64,000 nucleotides of DNA from Paenibacillus sp. FSL H8-0048 (lineage in GTDB: Bacteria; Bacillota; Bacilli; Paenibacillales; Paenibacillaceae), in NCBI RefSeq assembly GCF_038002825.1, contig NZ_JBBODF010000001.1, positions 3,286,001 through 3,350,000 on the forward strand, written 5' to 3'. The notes under the pieces are model-generated. The model worked only from the letters and a program-made list of their open reading frames with translations. It ran no database searches and was not told where the DNA came from. This document shows, piece after piece, positions 18,001 to 24,900 of this stretch; positions within the stretch are counted from its first letter, which is position 1; each line of letters begins with the position of its first letter. Both the position numbers and the translations under genes were made by a program.

Positions 18001-20158
18001 CCTGGAAGCCCTTCTCCGTAATGCCGTAGACCTCAGCAGATACTGAGATCACTACCGGGTCGGTGACCGGAACGAATACGGACACCACCCCGCCGAAGCG
18101 GTAGCCCGCCTTCGACACAGTTAGCAGGTAGGTAGCTCCTTCCTGCAAGCCGGCTGCCAGCCGGTAAGAGGTTCCGCCGTTAAGAGCGGCAGCCTCTTGA
18201 ATAGCTACAGCTTCGCCCGTCCCGCTGCGCTTCAGGGTGAAGCCGGACAGCGGCACATCTGCGACCGGCTGATCAAATTGGACCTCCAGGCCAGCTGCGG
18301 TAATATTAAGCGCCGCTGTAGCGACCTGAATGTCCTCTGGTGCGGTCACCGGAACAACGAAGGTTAACGGGTCGCCGAAGACATACCCTGCCTTGGAGAG
18401 AGTCACAGAGTAGGTCTCTCCCTCCTTCAAGTCTGCGGCAACCCGGTAAGTGCTTCCTCCGTTCAGTGAGCCGATGAAGGCTATCTCTACGGCCTGTCCC
18501 GCGGCATCCTTCAGCGAGAGCTCTGCTGCTGTCAGATTCGCAACAGGCTTGCTGAAGCTAAGCATGAAGCCTCCCAGGGTGCCGAGCGAAGCAGTGACTG
18601 CTACCTCAAGCGGCTGCCCTGCAGGCGGCAGGGTCGGCTGAGGTGTTGGGGATGGAGTGGCTGTTGGGGATGGCGGGGTCGTCGGATTGCTTCCACCACC
18701 ACCGCCGCCTCCACCACTAACTCCGCCAGTTCCACCTGCTCCGGCAGGAGGCGTGCTTGCAGCCGGAGCAGTAACCGTGTACTCTCCGCGTGCCGTAGTC
18801 TCCACGCTGCCTGGGGAACGTTCAAACACTACTTTTGGAGCATCTACCAGCGCCTTCACGATTTCCCCAGTGCCCGATACACTGGCTGTGCCATGCAGCT
18901 CCAGATCACTCACCTTCACGCCTTCGTTCAGCGTAATAGCCGAACCACTAACTCCCCCGGCAACGTTTAAGCGGCCTATGGTCCCCGAGGTGACCACAAC
19001 CTTGACGTTGCTCTTAATCTCCACCGAGCTGAAGTCTCCGCTCAGGGTAACTTCACCCGACCCTGAAATGACAACTCCCTCAATCCCGCCGGACGCTGTC
19101 CCGCTCTGCTCTGACTCAAGCTTAGTCTCAGACTGGACATTCAACTGCCTGATGATCGTTGTCCCGCCGACCACAACCCGCACCAGACCGTCCGCCCGAT
19201 CCACGGTTACGACACCGAGCCGGGACTGATTAATATGTACACTATGGGCACCGCCGCCTTGAATATCCGTGCTGCCCTGTACCGTCACCTGTTCAAGGTA
19301 GATCTCTCCGTCTCCGACCTTGGAGCCGATGAGCAGATTTCCTTGAACCTGTATATTGCGCAGCGTTATGCCCGGCGCATTCAGGGTAAGATCACCGGCA
19401 ACGGTGAACGAGCCTGTAGCAGGACCATAAGTGCCGCCGGTCTCCAAGGTCTTCGCCGGAGGAATGATCCCTCCCTCTGCCCGGCTGCCGGACTGCTGCT
19501 TCAGACGGTCCAACAGTACTACGGCTTCGGCCCGTGTAAGCTGCCGTGAAGCTGCAATCGTTCCATCCGGGAAACCCTTCATGTAACCGGCACTTAGCAC
19601 AGCACCCAGTGCATCACGGCCATAGCCCGGAATACTGCCCGCATCCTTGAAACCCTTCAGCGGATCTTCGCCGTCCTTCATCAGTACAGGCGTAAGCTTG
19701 GCGAGCATCACAGCCGCCTCCACCCGTGACAACGGCTTGTCCGGCTGGAAGGTCCCGTCAGGAAATCCCGTCACATATCCGGCCTGGACCGCTGCCTGCA
19801 CCTGTGAGACGAACCAGGCCGCAGAGGGAACATCCTTGAAGCTGATCTTTCCCGTTCCCCGGTAAGCGAACAAGCGGTTCACTAACGCCACGAACTCTAT
19901 GCGTGAGATAGCCTGATCAGGCCGGAAGCTTCCATCCTGGAAGCCTTTGATATACCCGCCCCCGATCCATTCGCTCATTTGCGGCTCCGCCCAATGACCG
20001 CTGATATCGCTCGCAGCAGAGGCTGTCCCGTTCACAGCCGCAGCCTCTGCCTGGCCAGTCTGCCAAAGTCCGGGATTCCACAGCCCCGCAATTAGACTGA
20101 CAATCAACAGCCAATGGAGCAAGAGCCTGATTCTCTGTTTTGCCCGGTGGTTCTTCAC
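6089..20158 (-). CDS. Giant SLH-anchored surface protein with beta and helical repeat arrays (4,689 aa)
   Basis: The start is the GTG at 20158, which has AAGGGGG 7 nt upstream and is followed at once by a basic/hydrophobic signal peptide ending near GQAEAAA; the longer open frame upstream lacks a ribosome site. Domains in order: three SLH domains (about residues 48-222; ISGHWAEPQMSEWIGGGYIK, GYVTGFPDGTFQPDKPLSR, GYMKGFPDGT); a beta-helix-like stretch rich in G-x-hydrophobic alternation (about 240-460); a Gly run and a Pro/Thr linker (about 465-515); about 24 beta-rich repeats of ~85-95 residues (about 515-2735); then ~1,900 residues of Ala/Leu/Tyr-rich helical repeats to the C-terminus. SLH domains bind pyruvylated wall polymer, so the N-terminus is wall-anchored and the rest projects outward. 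No enzyme motif was seen; adhesion, S-layer or scaffold roles are inferred. GC content and codon use match the chromosome, unlike the operon upstream. Confidence 0.95.
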   Translation of the reverse strand: MKNHRAKQRIRLLLHWLLIVSLIAGLWNPGLWQTGQAEAAAVNGTASAASDISGHWAEPQMSEWIGGGYIKGFQDGSFRPDQAISRIEFVALVNRLFAYRGTGKISFKDVPSAAWFVSQVQAAVQAGYVTGFPDGTFQPDKPLSRVEAAVMLAKLTPVLMKDGEDPLKGFKDAGSIPGYGRDALGAVLSAGYMKGFPDGTIAASRQLTRAEAVVLLDRLKQQSGSRAEGGIIPPAKTLETGGTYGPATGSFTVAGDLTLNAPGITLRNIQVQGNLLIGSKVGDGEIYLEQVTVQGSTDIQGGGAHSVHINQSRLGVVTVDRADGLVRVVVGGTTIIRQLNVQSETKLESEQSGTASGGIEGVVISGSGEVTLSGDFSSVEIKSNVKVVVTSGTIGRLNVAGGVSGSAITLNEGVKVSDLELHGTASVSGTGEIVKALVDAPKVVFERSPGSVETTARGEYTVTAPAASTPPAGAGGTGGVSGGGGGGGGSNPTTPPSPTATPSPTPQPTLPPAGQPLEVAVTASLGTLGGFMLSFSKPVANLTAAELSLKDAAGQAVEIAFIGSLNGGSTYRVAADLKEGETYSVTLSKAGYVFGDPLTFVVPVTAPEDIQVATAALNITAAGLEVQFDQPVADVPLSGFTLKRSGTGEAVAIQEAAALNGGTSYRLAAGLQEGATYLLTVSKAGYRFGGVVSVFVPVTDPVVISVSAEVYGITEKGFQASLNPPVAGLTAANFALTAGDGSGVPVDGTASTEDGGVYTITAGLVPGSTYTLSMERSGYSFGTALEVTVPAAGKVKVEPSVGTVRTYGFILSMDKTVPDVDSLSLVLENAAGGPVSIDMLSTVVPGRQYEVWASLAPKDSYTLSLDMDGYEFTEPAALAVQAEEVPSSAGWVTHSGFELRFAQGAPDFPAGDMTLLAPGGGAVAVDEVQLSPGRTSAVIAADLPAAGSYAYRVNLYDGRFIQGTVVVPETVEISKYTTFDGYPGAYSGLTVHFGRAVPGLTVSAFELKNSSGGAVVLDSASSSDGGRTYKLLTTEINAGGPFVLGLTAPGYSFGKPATLVNATLNVWGAGRKPTQFMAGLNPRVPDLTAEQFSATDLAGREVAITGVTWDNQQRIYVVTFDGEGGQSYYVSAHADGYDFGAPKKIYVYAQNTVVDPTYSGFTLVMAPAMKINTQYGFKLTRAFEGTEVPIQKIVMNDQQGGSYQFSAALTPGYYSLALDAEVDPNVVSFLVPLTATVSVGEIENNGLLAKLDYAVDGLDAGNFVLLNNDTGDPVVVSSASTTDQGASYRLSAHLAGGSYNLKLAGHLPEAGVNFKVAATTDAGTTSVSKITSAGFELSFANPVMGLLPGDLTITDAQNNKLSGIALSTSDNGGTYRVRVTLAENADYTIMLKKGYILFDSPVTFHVNKWIAASIADVTKDGQFTLKFTPAFPEIENYLGLSLTDEAGTLYYPNLFESADGGASYQLRVPGNQLQPGMAYMVKLDKDEFSMNPVSFRLPPALTVTEATTASVKVQLDAPVPGLAQRHFVIRNASGDSIALTSAATTDAGAHYTLAGAFAGGQTYTVQYKPDVAYQVNEPVAFSISATITAVVSNVTVLGFKLQFSSRVPGLTPRQLILRDPSGNLLPESDYSLKTTDQGLSYQVTLNAAAAGKGYTLDLAREEFRLASPLSFDISASAALRLVGTVLNKIVVSVAPNLADMTQEHFTLYDSKGRKTAITVTSQGPASAMYNIEGKFDAFETYTLQAKYPGYLFGAPLTVGFQVGVYAIIHSQSRSGFKLVLSTEVPGLSAADITVTDKEGNIAAVQSLQASTAPGSYNVLVPLSGGKTYTVKIAAKAPYVFDSIDPFTLNAAAVTVDQLSLTGFKLNLSSPLSLDPGNLSLTDEQGETVNLRSILTRDAGRSYEVSVYLKAGVQYKLGLHVAGYDLGTELPLSIQAVAAAFEGMESGNNQAFTVRFDQAMPSLLPGDFNITQGENTLQTHPLKISTADGGFTYKVEASFWGTERYALRIARQGYDFGAPLFIEVPAMISAAVLRTGSDYVELGLNPGVFGLSAADFTVKDSRGQALPVSSAVTDDHGLTYRLKAAFAGGQTYTIVLQQPGHDFGEVLSATLPSVITSETGPVNGQGVTVLLNPAVGGLKAGSFKLADAAGQATPVTAVKELNAGAAYSLSANLTAGAVYTLTMTAAGYDFGAPLAVKVPVPIALSYDSIQNDGLTVKLDPAIPGLHAASFILKDAEGNQSVASAATTADGGATYAVRAALQFGTDYSMSIAADGYDFGMVLPFTVLQPVAKSIETLSKNGFTLRLQSAVPDLKVNHILLKDSSGEAVTLDSLVTADGGLTYQAAAKLIEGAGYRLALTAKGYDFGPSVHVDVLPMLQLTAGSISTSGFSLNLSKAVPDLKLSSVRLSGPDGQDITLTASSFYDANPGTADAGKVYQVRVPISAGQTYTLTVQDSIHPVEGPLEVVLPVAVTSQVTRADTGGISVLLARKSITLLPEDVELLTAAGDKINVTGIAAGTDAGTFIIQARLAEGSTYMLTLKKAGYDFGAAAKVYVAYHVASSLTGVNENGFTVSFSAPVPDVQFSLQDAGNNPVTLGAVSTTDFGQTYKVAANLAYNKEFKLRLSAAGYELGAELTVNNISAPPQLMDATSSESGTQVILTFDKPLASVTASGSFSVKIDGQWQSSVTAALGADPAQILLSWNSSGRVIGSASTVSAAYTGVNRVKAVNQTFLAVFDELPVANVATLAGFVSSYAYKNDAAYPAQILHKQYGKTALETAELLRDGGFKAANLYRAVLVEYGMIRSEITPILYAMNADASALFDAYNSLKPATAAYDGLIIGELLSAGYSASEIGPVLQRFGLLSKDILGYLKRYNVPVTEAAKVLRDNWNETSGNTVELLGRTGYDSNGIAGAVQSAYGLSHAETVSAMAEGKQPATKSAAVIKELYQEGAVTSAAWLSQAGYPAAEVSKAIAEQYSYASAAEMRQAFMDAGFPAAYTYALLRREYSQQDAASELLNAKVSAREAAEAVKAAGDGAAVIISALTAKHYEVQEIALIVNDLWVSAGTPLSDILAQFAAGGYEPSARAALLREQFRAELPASIAALSPGLTQTQREHILKYLLDGGYDPVLLADYYLKQGSHPYELFRQFRLAGKTPVQSLQTMHDAYIQAGTPLTLSGAMDLFYNDYNTRYEADQVLTALRTVFAQEVDGKADATALAAVMSNSRLWDKYEIAKPLIRQMGLTMQDWVELERTEALSRFGCACDVRTVVKDTQYLFAGATLPEITVAMSLSSSYTLNMIVEGTINLYPTGGVRAKGMPYLISALKNAGYSFEEVAAEFDRQGWSEWVSVFSTYGIAASDVTAYLVTKGLTMSQVIDRLAPYPLKDRALVLREAYGLDSAATIALLLQQTDEDQEDIGRAAAWAYGNDPIALWIQTLRAQGATASSVINTLAARYPAYWQSDKVGPALIQGGFSQDEVMRGLLIHAGVRNNLKATLALLQSLYSQQQITVAQLLSAAKLKSPGDGLEFLQKGGYKLPDMARALKDYYGLTAGEAAKLLTAAYPNDQSLILSGLASVYGQTLGSTVAEALQEQGITEVGTAVEYLWNAGFAPKDIALSAKDAFHQDAGQTALLFVQKNILADKNVLVTTLASVYGLSVEQVIHALLVRQGDPSFEGAIAFVFQARFSLANSIRLAKTEYGLSAGTALQLLGDSRLYRQEDILAGVTDIYRTSQRESIVDSLAASGLVTLESAVTFLRNMKFDLNGIVRVGKEHYRLTAGETAAALTVEGTYSDEDIQSAVSYVYGQNLTQTRLDTLNALGITVFADAVPELISAGFALADLVLAGKTHYKLSAGETTYSLLQSGKYPAADILTAVAEFYGKPVNESVEELLNRSGIASIQDAAPYLRSLGYTLQDVSEVSKNYYGNTLQATYDALLSLHLEDASIIEWTVRQVYGTAAEEGATAVTPQSILQEAGITGEPAAIAYLWTAGYPLQDIVRMLKEYNGKSAATAAALLIADGSFNTSAVLSSISAIYGTAYDPAVMELFRAQGIFTEAPQAAQVLSTSGYRMAYIAELLKKSYGKTEAETKALLNGLGIYTADAVQKTVAEVYFAVGTSSGTLQQVLDLYGITGAEAAVSLLYKQGTPVQDILQYLKDAYNLGADEATALLAVHVKGPELGLAVTTVYYSSTNVGYLAKLIPATSMGSPGTVANYMKANFSDTDIVLALKVMFNLDALGVLDAITTAVMPAERVRAAVTEVFGADPLYAYLKRMKDRGASANDVAAELNLRGLLELAPSGYLVDTLRSLGYDNASILKMRYNYFNEMRQNAGTEEEQGTQLVQLGVNTPAAIVQFLRKWSLAPYKMLKIVRAGLPDAPIAEIALAMREQGYGGEAIMGGLEVVGEGGDSIAAILRKLGLPVEQALVFLGKSWSVDEQLQWLIRNGYTPSEYIRYRNVETDNTIAVLRQQLGLSAIDIAKLLNKYKGSMSHYYLAKALYDGGFTQVSEVAGALIAINYQPVWLLELLVGIGGWTMDDIAQGMLDSGLISLVDLGTAIQMATGGVLKETYRILKKVSTAKQREFYDSLSSIERRLLDNNEIAMIVVVSAMRNGRISIADVTNQLKVTEVIEPEDALKVLIVSGANVLDSAGAVWDVYRDYIGAKIVLKMFEKAAGKYISDFKNYYTLVMTLSKIIYKVSK
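6200..11930 (-). repeat. Helical tandem-repeat region of the giant surface protein
   Basis: About 1,900 residues built from units of roughly 35-40 residues, often paired into ~75-residue modules. The recurring pattern is L-x2-AGY/AGF, D-I, K-x-Y-Y/YGL, T/S-A-x-E-T-A-x-L-L, as in WNAGFAPKDIALSAKDAF, YGLSAGTALQLLG and HYKLSAGETTYSLL. The centre of the array (about 7.7-9.6 kb) is the most regular; the ends are degenerate. The pattern predicts an alpha-solenoid. I do not recognise a named family. The boundaries are approximate. Confidence 0.8.
11950..18615 (-). repeat. Beta-sandwich-like tandem repeats of the giant surface protein
   Basis: About 24 diverged repeats of ~85-95 residues, each with the sequence pattern GF-x-L-x-(F/L)-x-x-x-V-P-x-L, a short Asp/Gly turn (LKDAAGQ-like), DGG-x-T-Y-x-V, then a GY-x-FG motif before the next copy (AGYDFGAPL and relatives). 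A last, different bacterial Ig-like unit (about 11.95-12.24 kb; GTQVILTFDKPL) closes the array. Repeats have diverged enough that the DNA is not internally repetitive to the eye, so this is an old expansion. Each unit probably folds as a separate beta domain forming a stalk. Confidence 0.82.
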
Positions 20159-20296
20159 GTCAATTCCCCCTTCATCACAGCACCCATGTTTTCGACAATC
20201 AATGAGATTTTTCTCATAGACAAAATCATATCTTGTATATTCGAGTCTAAAGGAAGGGAATAAAAGAATAATGAAAACTTTCGGGGACAAACAGAG

Positions 20297-20332
20297 AAAA
20301 ACCGCGCAGCAGCAAGGCTTCGCGGTTTTTTA
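20297..20332 (-). terminator. Terminator of the four-gene surface operon
   Basis: AAAACCGCG and CGCGGTTTT form a stem around a 14-nt loop, with A/T runs on both sides, so it can act on either strand. It follows the stop of the cohesin/SLH gene by about 45 bp and separates that operon from the promoter region of the giant gene. Confidence 0.88.
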
Positions 20333-20376
20333 TTTAATGAAATAAATATTTTGAACGGTTTGTATTCATTCTAAAT

Positions 20377-21990
20377 TCAATTCAGCTCATTAAACCTTTC
20401 GAGCATAGTGGCGACCTCCGCTCGGGTAGCAAGACCAGAAGGATTTATAGTTACATCCGTGTTGCCCTTCATGATGCCCTTGGACACAGCCCAAGTAATA
20501 GACTCTTTGGCATAGCCTGAAATTTGATTGGCATCTTTGAAGCTCAGGCTTGCATTTTTAGCTTGAAGGCCTACCCCTTTAACCTTGGCATATCTATGCA
20601 GCATAACCGCGATTTGCTCACGGGTGATCGCATCATTGGGAGCGAATTTCCCCTTATCATACCCGTTAACAATGCTCTTTTGATGGGCCCAAATCACAGG
20701 CTCTGAATACCAGCGGCCACTTTGAACATCAGAGAATACACTGGCAAATGTAACCTTCGGTTTATTCTCCATGCGATAGAGTACAGTGGCCAGCATGGCA
20801 CGGCTCATCTTCCCGGAGGGCGAGAATTCTGTCTCAGTGGTTCCCGTGAACAGTCCCTTGTTGTACACATATCTTACAGAAGAGTAGAACCAATCGTCAT
20901 GCGCTATATCTGTAAAAGGAGGTTTTTTCGCAAAGGTAACCACCACAAGGGTGTCACGGCTAACCTCTGGAATGGTGTAAATGTCATGGCCTATATATTT
21001 CTCACCGTTGACAAAGATATATTCGGTCTCATACCCTTCACCCGGAATCATTCGGATGGTGGCAGAGGTGGTGGCGCGAATGGTTTGAACTTCAAAGCCC
21101 TCGGCAATTTTGCCGTTTCCGCCTTTCACCGAAGCTTTAACGGAATAGTAAAGATCCACTGCGGTGCTACCGGCTGTGGAATTGCCCTCCGGAGCAGCCC
21201 AACGTTTCGGACCGGTAATTTTGGAGTTCCCGAAATCGGAAACGCCAGTGCTAAGCTTTTCAATAGCCTCAGAGATTTCCGAAGCCAGCGCGTCCTTGTT
21301 ATTAAAAACAGCCTCAGCCCCGGCAATCACATCTCTCAATGTTTGCGCGGATTTTGTTGGATACCAATAATCCGGATAATAGATGGTTTTGGGATTATCC
21401 GCAATCGTCACTGAAGCAAGCAAAGCTTTTGCAGCAACAATGTTTTCATATAACAGAGATTTTGAGGCATCCTTTACTCCATCGCCCACAATGATTTGCA
21501 CAGCTTCAACCGGTTCAATATACCGGTGTGTCGCATCTTTGTTGGTTAGAATGAAGCCGCTTGAAGAAATGCTGAAGGTACCGCTGTTTTTAGCTTGAAA
21601 TACAGCCGTTCCGATATTTTGCAGGATGGAATCCTCTGTTCCCTTGGCGGTCATATCCAGATAGACATAGTTGATGGCGCCACCTGAAACTTTCATCGAA
21701 ATATCCTTTTCCATCTTCACACCGGTATTTTCCAGTACATAAGAATCAAACTGCAGCTTTCCCTGAAAGCCATATACCGGTGCCCTTCCGGCACCAGTAT
21801 AGGAAAGGCTAAGCTTAACAAGTATTTTTTCTCCGACTTCAAATGATGATTTCGGGGAACCCGAGCTGTCCGTTACGGTGATACCCACACGATAATTAAG
21901 GTCTGCCGCATCATTTGCGCCGTAGGCATAGGATGGTAGAACAGCACCTAGAAGCATGATGCACAAAATGACTTTTAAGTATTTGATCAT
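20377..21990 (-). CDS. SLH-anchored protein with N-terminal cohesin-like domain
   Basis: 537 residues with a signal peptide ending near SYAYGA. Residues ~30-170 have the strand pattern of a cohesin (GEKILVKLSLSY, VYGFQGKLQFDS, IGTAVFQAKNSGTFSI). Residues ~175-255 look like a helical FIVAR-type module, ~280-350 like a small beta repeat (GGNGKIAEGF... TLVVVTFAKK), and ~355-537 are three SLH domains (DIAHDDWFYSSVRYVYNKG, GRWYSEPVIWAHQKSIVNGY, ITWAVSKGIMKGNTDVTINP). The SLH domains attach it to wall polymer, leaving the cohesin-like domain exposed. The start overlaps the stop of the dockerin-bearing gene (ATGA), so an anchor/ligand pair is inferred. The cohesin assignment is by pattern only and needs a profile search; the SLH call is firm. 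Confidence 0.85.
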   Translation of the reverse strand: MIKYLKVILCIMLLGAVLPSYAYGANDAADLNYRVGITVTDSSGSPKSSFEVGEKILVKLSLSYTGAGRAPVYGFQGKLQFDSYVLENTGVKMEKDISMKVSGGAINYVYLDMTAKGTEDSILQNIGTAVFQAKNSGTFSISSSGFILTNKDATHRYIEPVEAVQIIVGDGVKDASKSLLYENIVAAKALLASVTIADNPKTIYYPDYWYPTKSAQTLRDVIAGAEAVFNNKDALASEISEAIEKLSTGVSDFGNSKITGPKRWAAPEGNSTAGSTAVDLYYSVKASVKGGNGKIAEGFEVQTIRATTSATIRMIPGEGYETEYIFVNGEKYIGHDIYTIPEVSRDTLVVVTFAKKPPFTDIAHDDWFYSSVRYVYNKGLFTGTTETEFSPSGKMSRAMLATVLYRMENKPKVTFASVFSDVQSGRWYSEPVIWAHQKSIVNGYDKGKFAPNDAITREQIAVMLHRYAKVKGVGLQAKNASLSFKDANQISGYAKESITWAVSKGIMKGNTDVTINPSGLATRAEVATMLERFNELN

Positions 21991-24900
21991 CTTTGAAGTG
22001 CCTCCATTAGGGTGAGCTGCGCATCTACAATGTCAACAACGCCGTCACCGTTGGTATCAGCTCTCATCCAATTTTCTACAGAACTAAAGCCGTTGTAGAC
22101 ATTGTCCAAAATAGCGTTCAATGTTGCCAAAACATCGACTTTATCAATCGCACCGCTGCCATCGGTGTCTCCACGCAGAAGAACAGGAGATTTCACCGTT
22201 GGTTCAAAACCAAGCTTGGCTGTTAATTGCTCGCCTGTGACAAGCTCCTTTGAAGCACCGATATAGGCTTTCTTGAGATTGTCATATAATAGAGTTTGTT
22301 TGTTGCCTCCAATCACAACCGTTGCCTTGCCCATGTTCATTTCAGTGTATATGGTGTACAACGAGAACCCTTGGGTCTGACGAATTTCATAACGGTAACC
22401 ATAATCTTTCACATGAATTTTGATAACGTCTGACAGTTCTTTATAGACCGTCTTCCCGTTCTGACCTTCAAAAGCAGACAGTCTATAACTAACCTTGATG
22501 GCCGTTTCGCCTGGAGCTAATGCTTCAAGGGTCCCGTCTTGGGAAAGTCTGATGATGTTCTGATTATACAGAACGTCCCACACAACGTCTTCTGCCTTTA
22601 GAACGGTGCCGTTAACTGTGCGGAGAGCTTTAACAGAAAGCGCCGTTGTCCCGCCTATGCCAAGCTCAATCGAATCAGGCTGATCCTCGGAGCCTTCCAG
22701 GTCAGAGATGAGTTTGATGCTTTCATACTCTGACAGAACACGATTCACAAGATACACTGGAACCACCGTTTCATTCCCGGCATCATCAACCGCTGTAAGC
22801 ATCAGGGTCTGGTTCGGGTCCTCACTTGAAGCCTTGCGGTTAACAATGAAGGTTCCGTCAGGACGGATAACAATGCCGTCTGAACTGCCGTCTAACGTTA
22901 AGCTTGCGGATGGTTCTGTTAGGCCATGGAAGCTATAGCTTAGGTCCGCACCAACAAAAACAACCTGATTGCTGACGGTGTTATCAACGTTTTCCTTATC
23001 CAGGCTGGTTTTAACCTCTTCATCAAGGAGTAACACAGGCGCTTTTGTATCCACAGTAAATCCTAGGGCTCCTGATGAGCGGCTGCCTTGGAGGGTGTCC
23101 CGGTTTTCAGCAACCGCTATAAAATCAACCAAGTGCTGGCCGTCTTCAAGACTTTCTTCAAAGGACCACACCTTCTTAAATTCCTGAGGTGTGTTTTTAT
23201 CTTCGGTGTTAAGGTTTAGGGTCATTTTAACAGGTCTGTCGAAGGTGTACGTCGCCTTGAATTGGTCAGTATTTAAGTAATAGATATCTTTCGATCTGTC
23301 AATGTTTGTCTCGACGCTTACAAGCTTGGGCTTATCCGTTGAAGGCATAACAAAGCTTGGCGATGATGCAAATTCGCTTGAACGGTAATATTCCGCCTGT
23401 TTAAGGGGAGACTCCACAATTCTAACCGCCTGCACTTTAACTGAATAAGTCTTGCCTTCCTGTAATAGAGGCCGGTTGGTTTGGTTTTCTAATGGTTTGA
23501 GAATGATCTCACTGCCAACTTTAAATTGACCAAAGGAATTCTCGACCTCATCCCCGTCTTCATCTTGGATCGCCACAAGATAATGTGTTGCAGTGTCGTC
23601 GCTTCCCGTTATGCCAACCCTCACATAGCCGTCACCGCTGTAGACCGCAGACACAGATTTCGGGTTCTGCGGGAGCAATGGATTGGTAAAAGTGAAGGTT
23701 GAAGCCGTGATTTTCTTGCTCATTCCGCCTTGATGGTTCACAAGCATTGCCACCACATGATATTTCCCTTCAGGAAACGACTCAGGTAGCGTGAATACAT
23801 GAGAACCTGATTTAATTTCATCTAACTCCAGGTTGCCGATACTAATTAATGATGAAGTATCTTGAATGTTAGAGGATTCAATGGCTTTCATGACCGACGG
23901 GTCCTTCGTGACATAGACATTAAGTGCACCCGAATATTGGCCCTGCTTGTCCGTAGTCCAGGAAACGTTAATATCACGGCTTGTATTTGCGCTCGTAGCA
24001 GCACTAACTCCTGTCAGCTCAGGCATATAGTCAACACTGTTTACTGCAAAGCTGTCTATAAAGACATCAGGTGTCGAAACTGAAACGGACCAGTTGCCCC
24101 CAACAATCAGAGAGGGATCAGTGACTGAGATGTACAGATAATTCGTGCCGTCTAAAGATTGAACAAGGTAGTTTCCGTTGCCCTTATTATCGTCTTCAAC
24201 CATGGTCAGTCTTTTGCCATTTGGATTGGTGACAATGATTTCAGATGCAGACGGCTTGATTAAACCGCGAAGCGGAATTTCAAAGAGAAGGGCATCCTTT
24301 GTGGCCGGATTAATCTCTTTGGTCACCCCATTCCCGGCCCTTGTCTTAGCGACAGCCTCCGTACTCAGTCTTCTCATATTCGTTCCATAGATCATGGTGG
24401 TCGGCACAAGATTGCCGCTCTCGTCCAGCGCCTCCGAGTGGACATAGTGAACGGCTTCTCCTCTTGAAGAGAGGTCGATGGACCCGCCAAAGCTTAGGTC
24501 ACCGTTCCAATAATAGATGAAGCCAAGCTTCACCCCAATGACCTTAAAGTTCGCACCCACAAAGTCCGATGAGACGGCTGCCTCAACGCCTGCGATCTCC
24601 TTGCCCCCGAGCAGCGGGATGGAGTCTGGAATGAACAGCCCTGCGTACACGTAACCATAGAAATAATCTTCCGTAATTTTAATCGTGATCCCGCCGCGAA
24701 TGGCTCCGGCATGAATGCTGATGTTGCCGAAGGCATTAAGCTGAAACGGCGAGATCCATTGAACATTCATTCCCGCCCCAATATTAAGCAGCCTTCCCTC
24801 TTCGTCTTTCTCCAGGTGGCCGCTGCCTTCTATGGCGAGACCGGATAGCTTCGCATCCAGCTTAAAGTCACCTACAATAATGGCATTAATTAATAGCCTC

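Noticed and set aside
6089..20158. CRISPR array or DNA-level tandem repeats in the giant gene
   Set aside because: Repeats are visible only in protein; the DNA copies are strongly diverged with no constant spacers.
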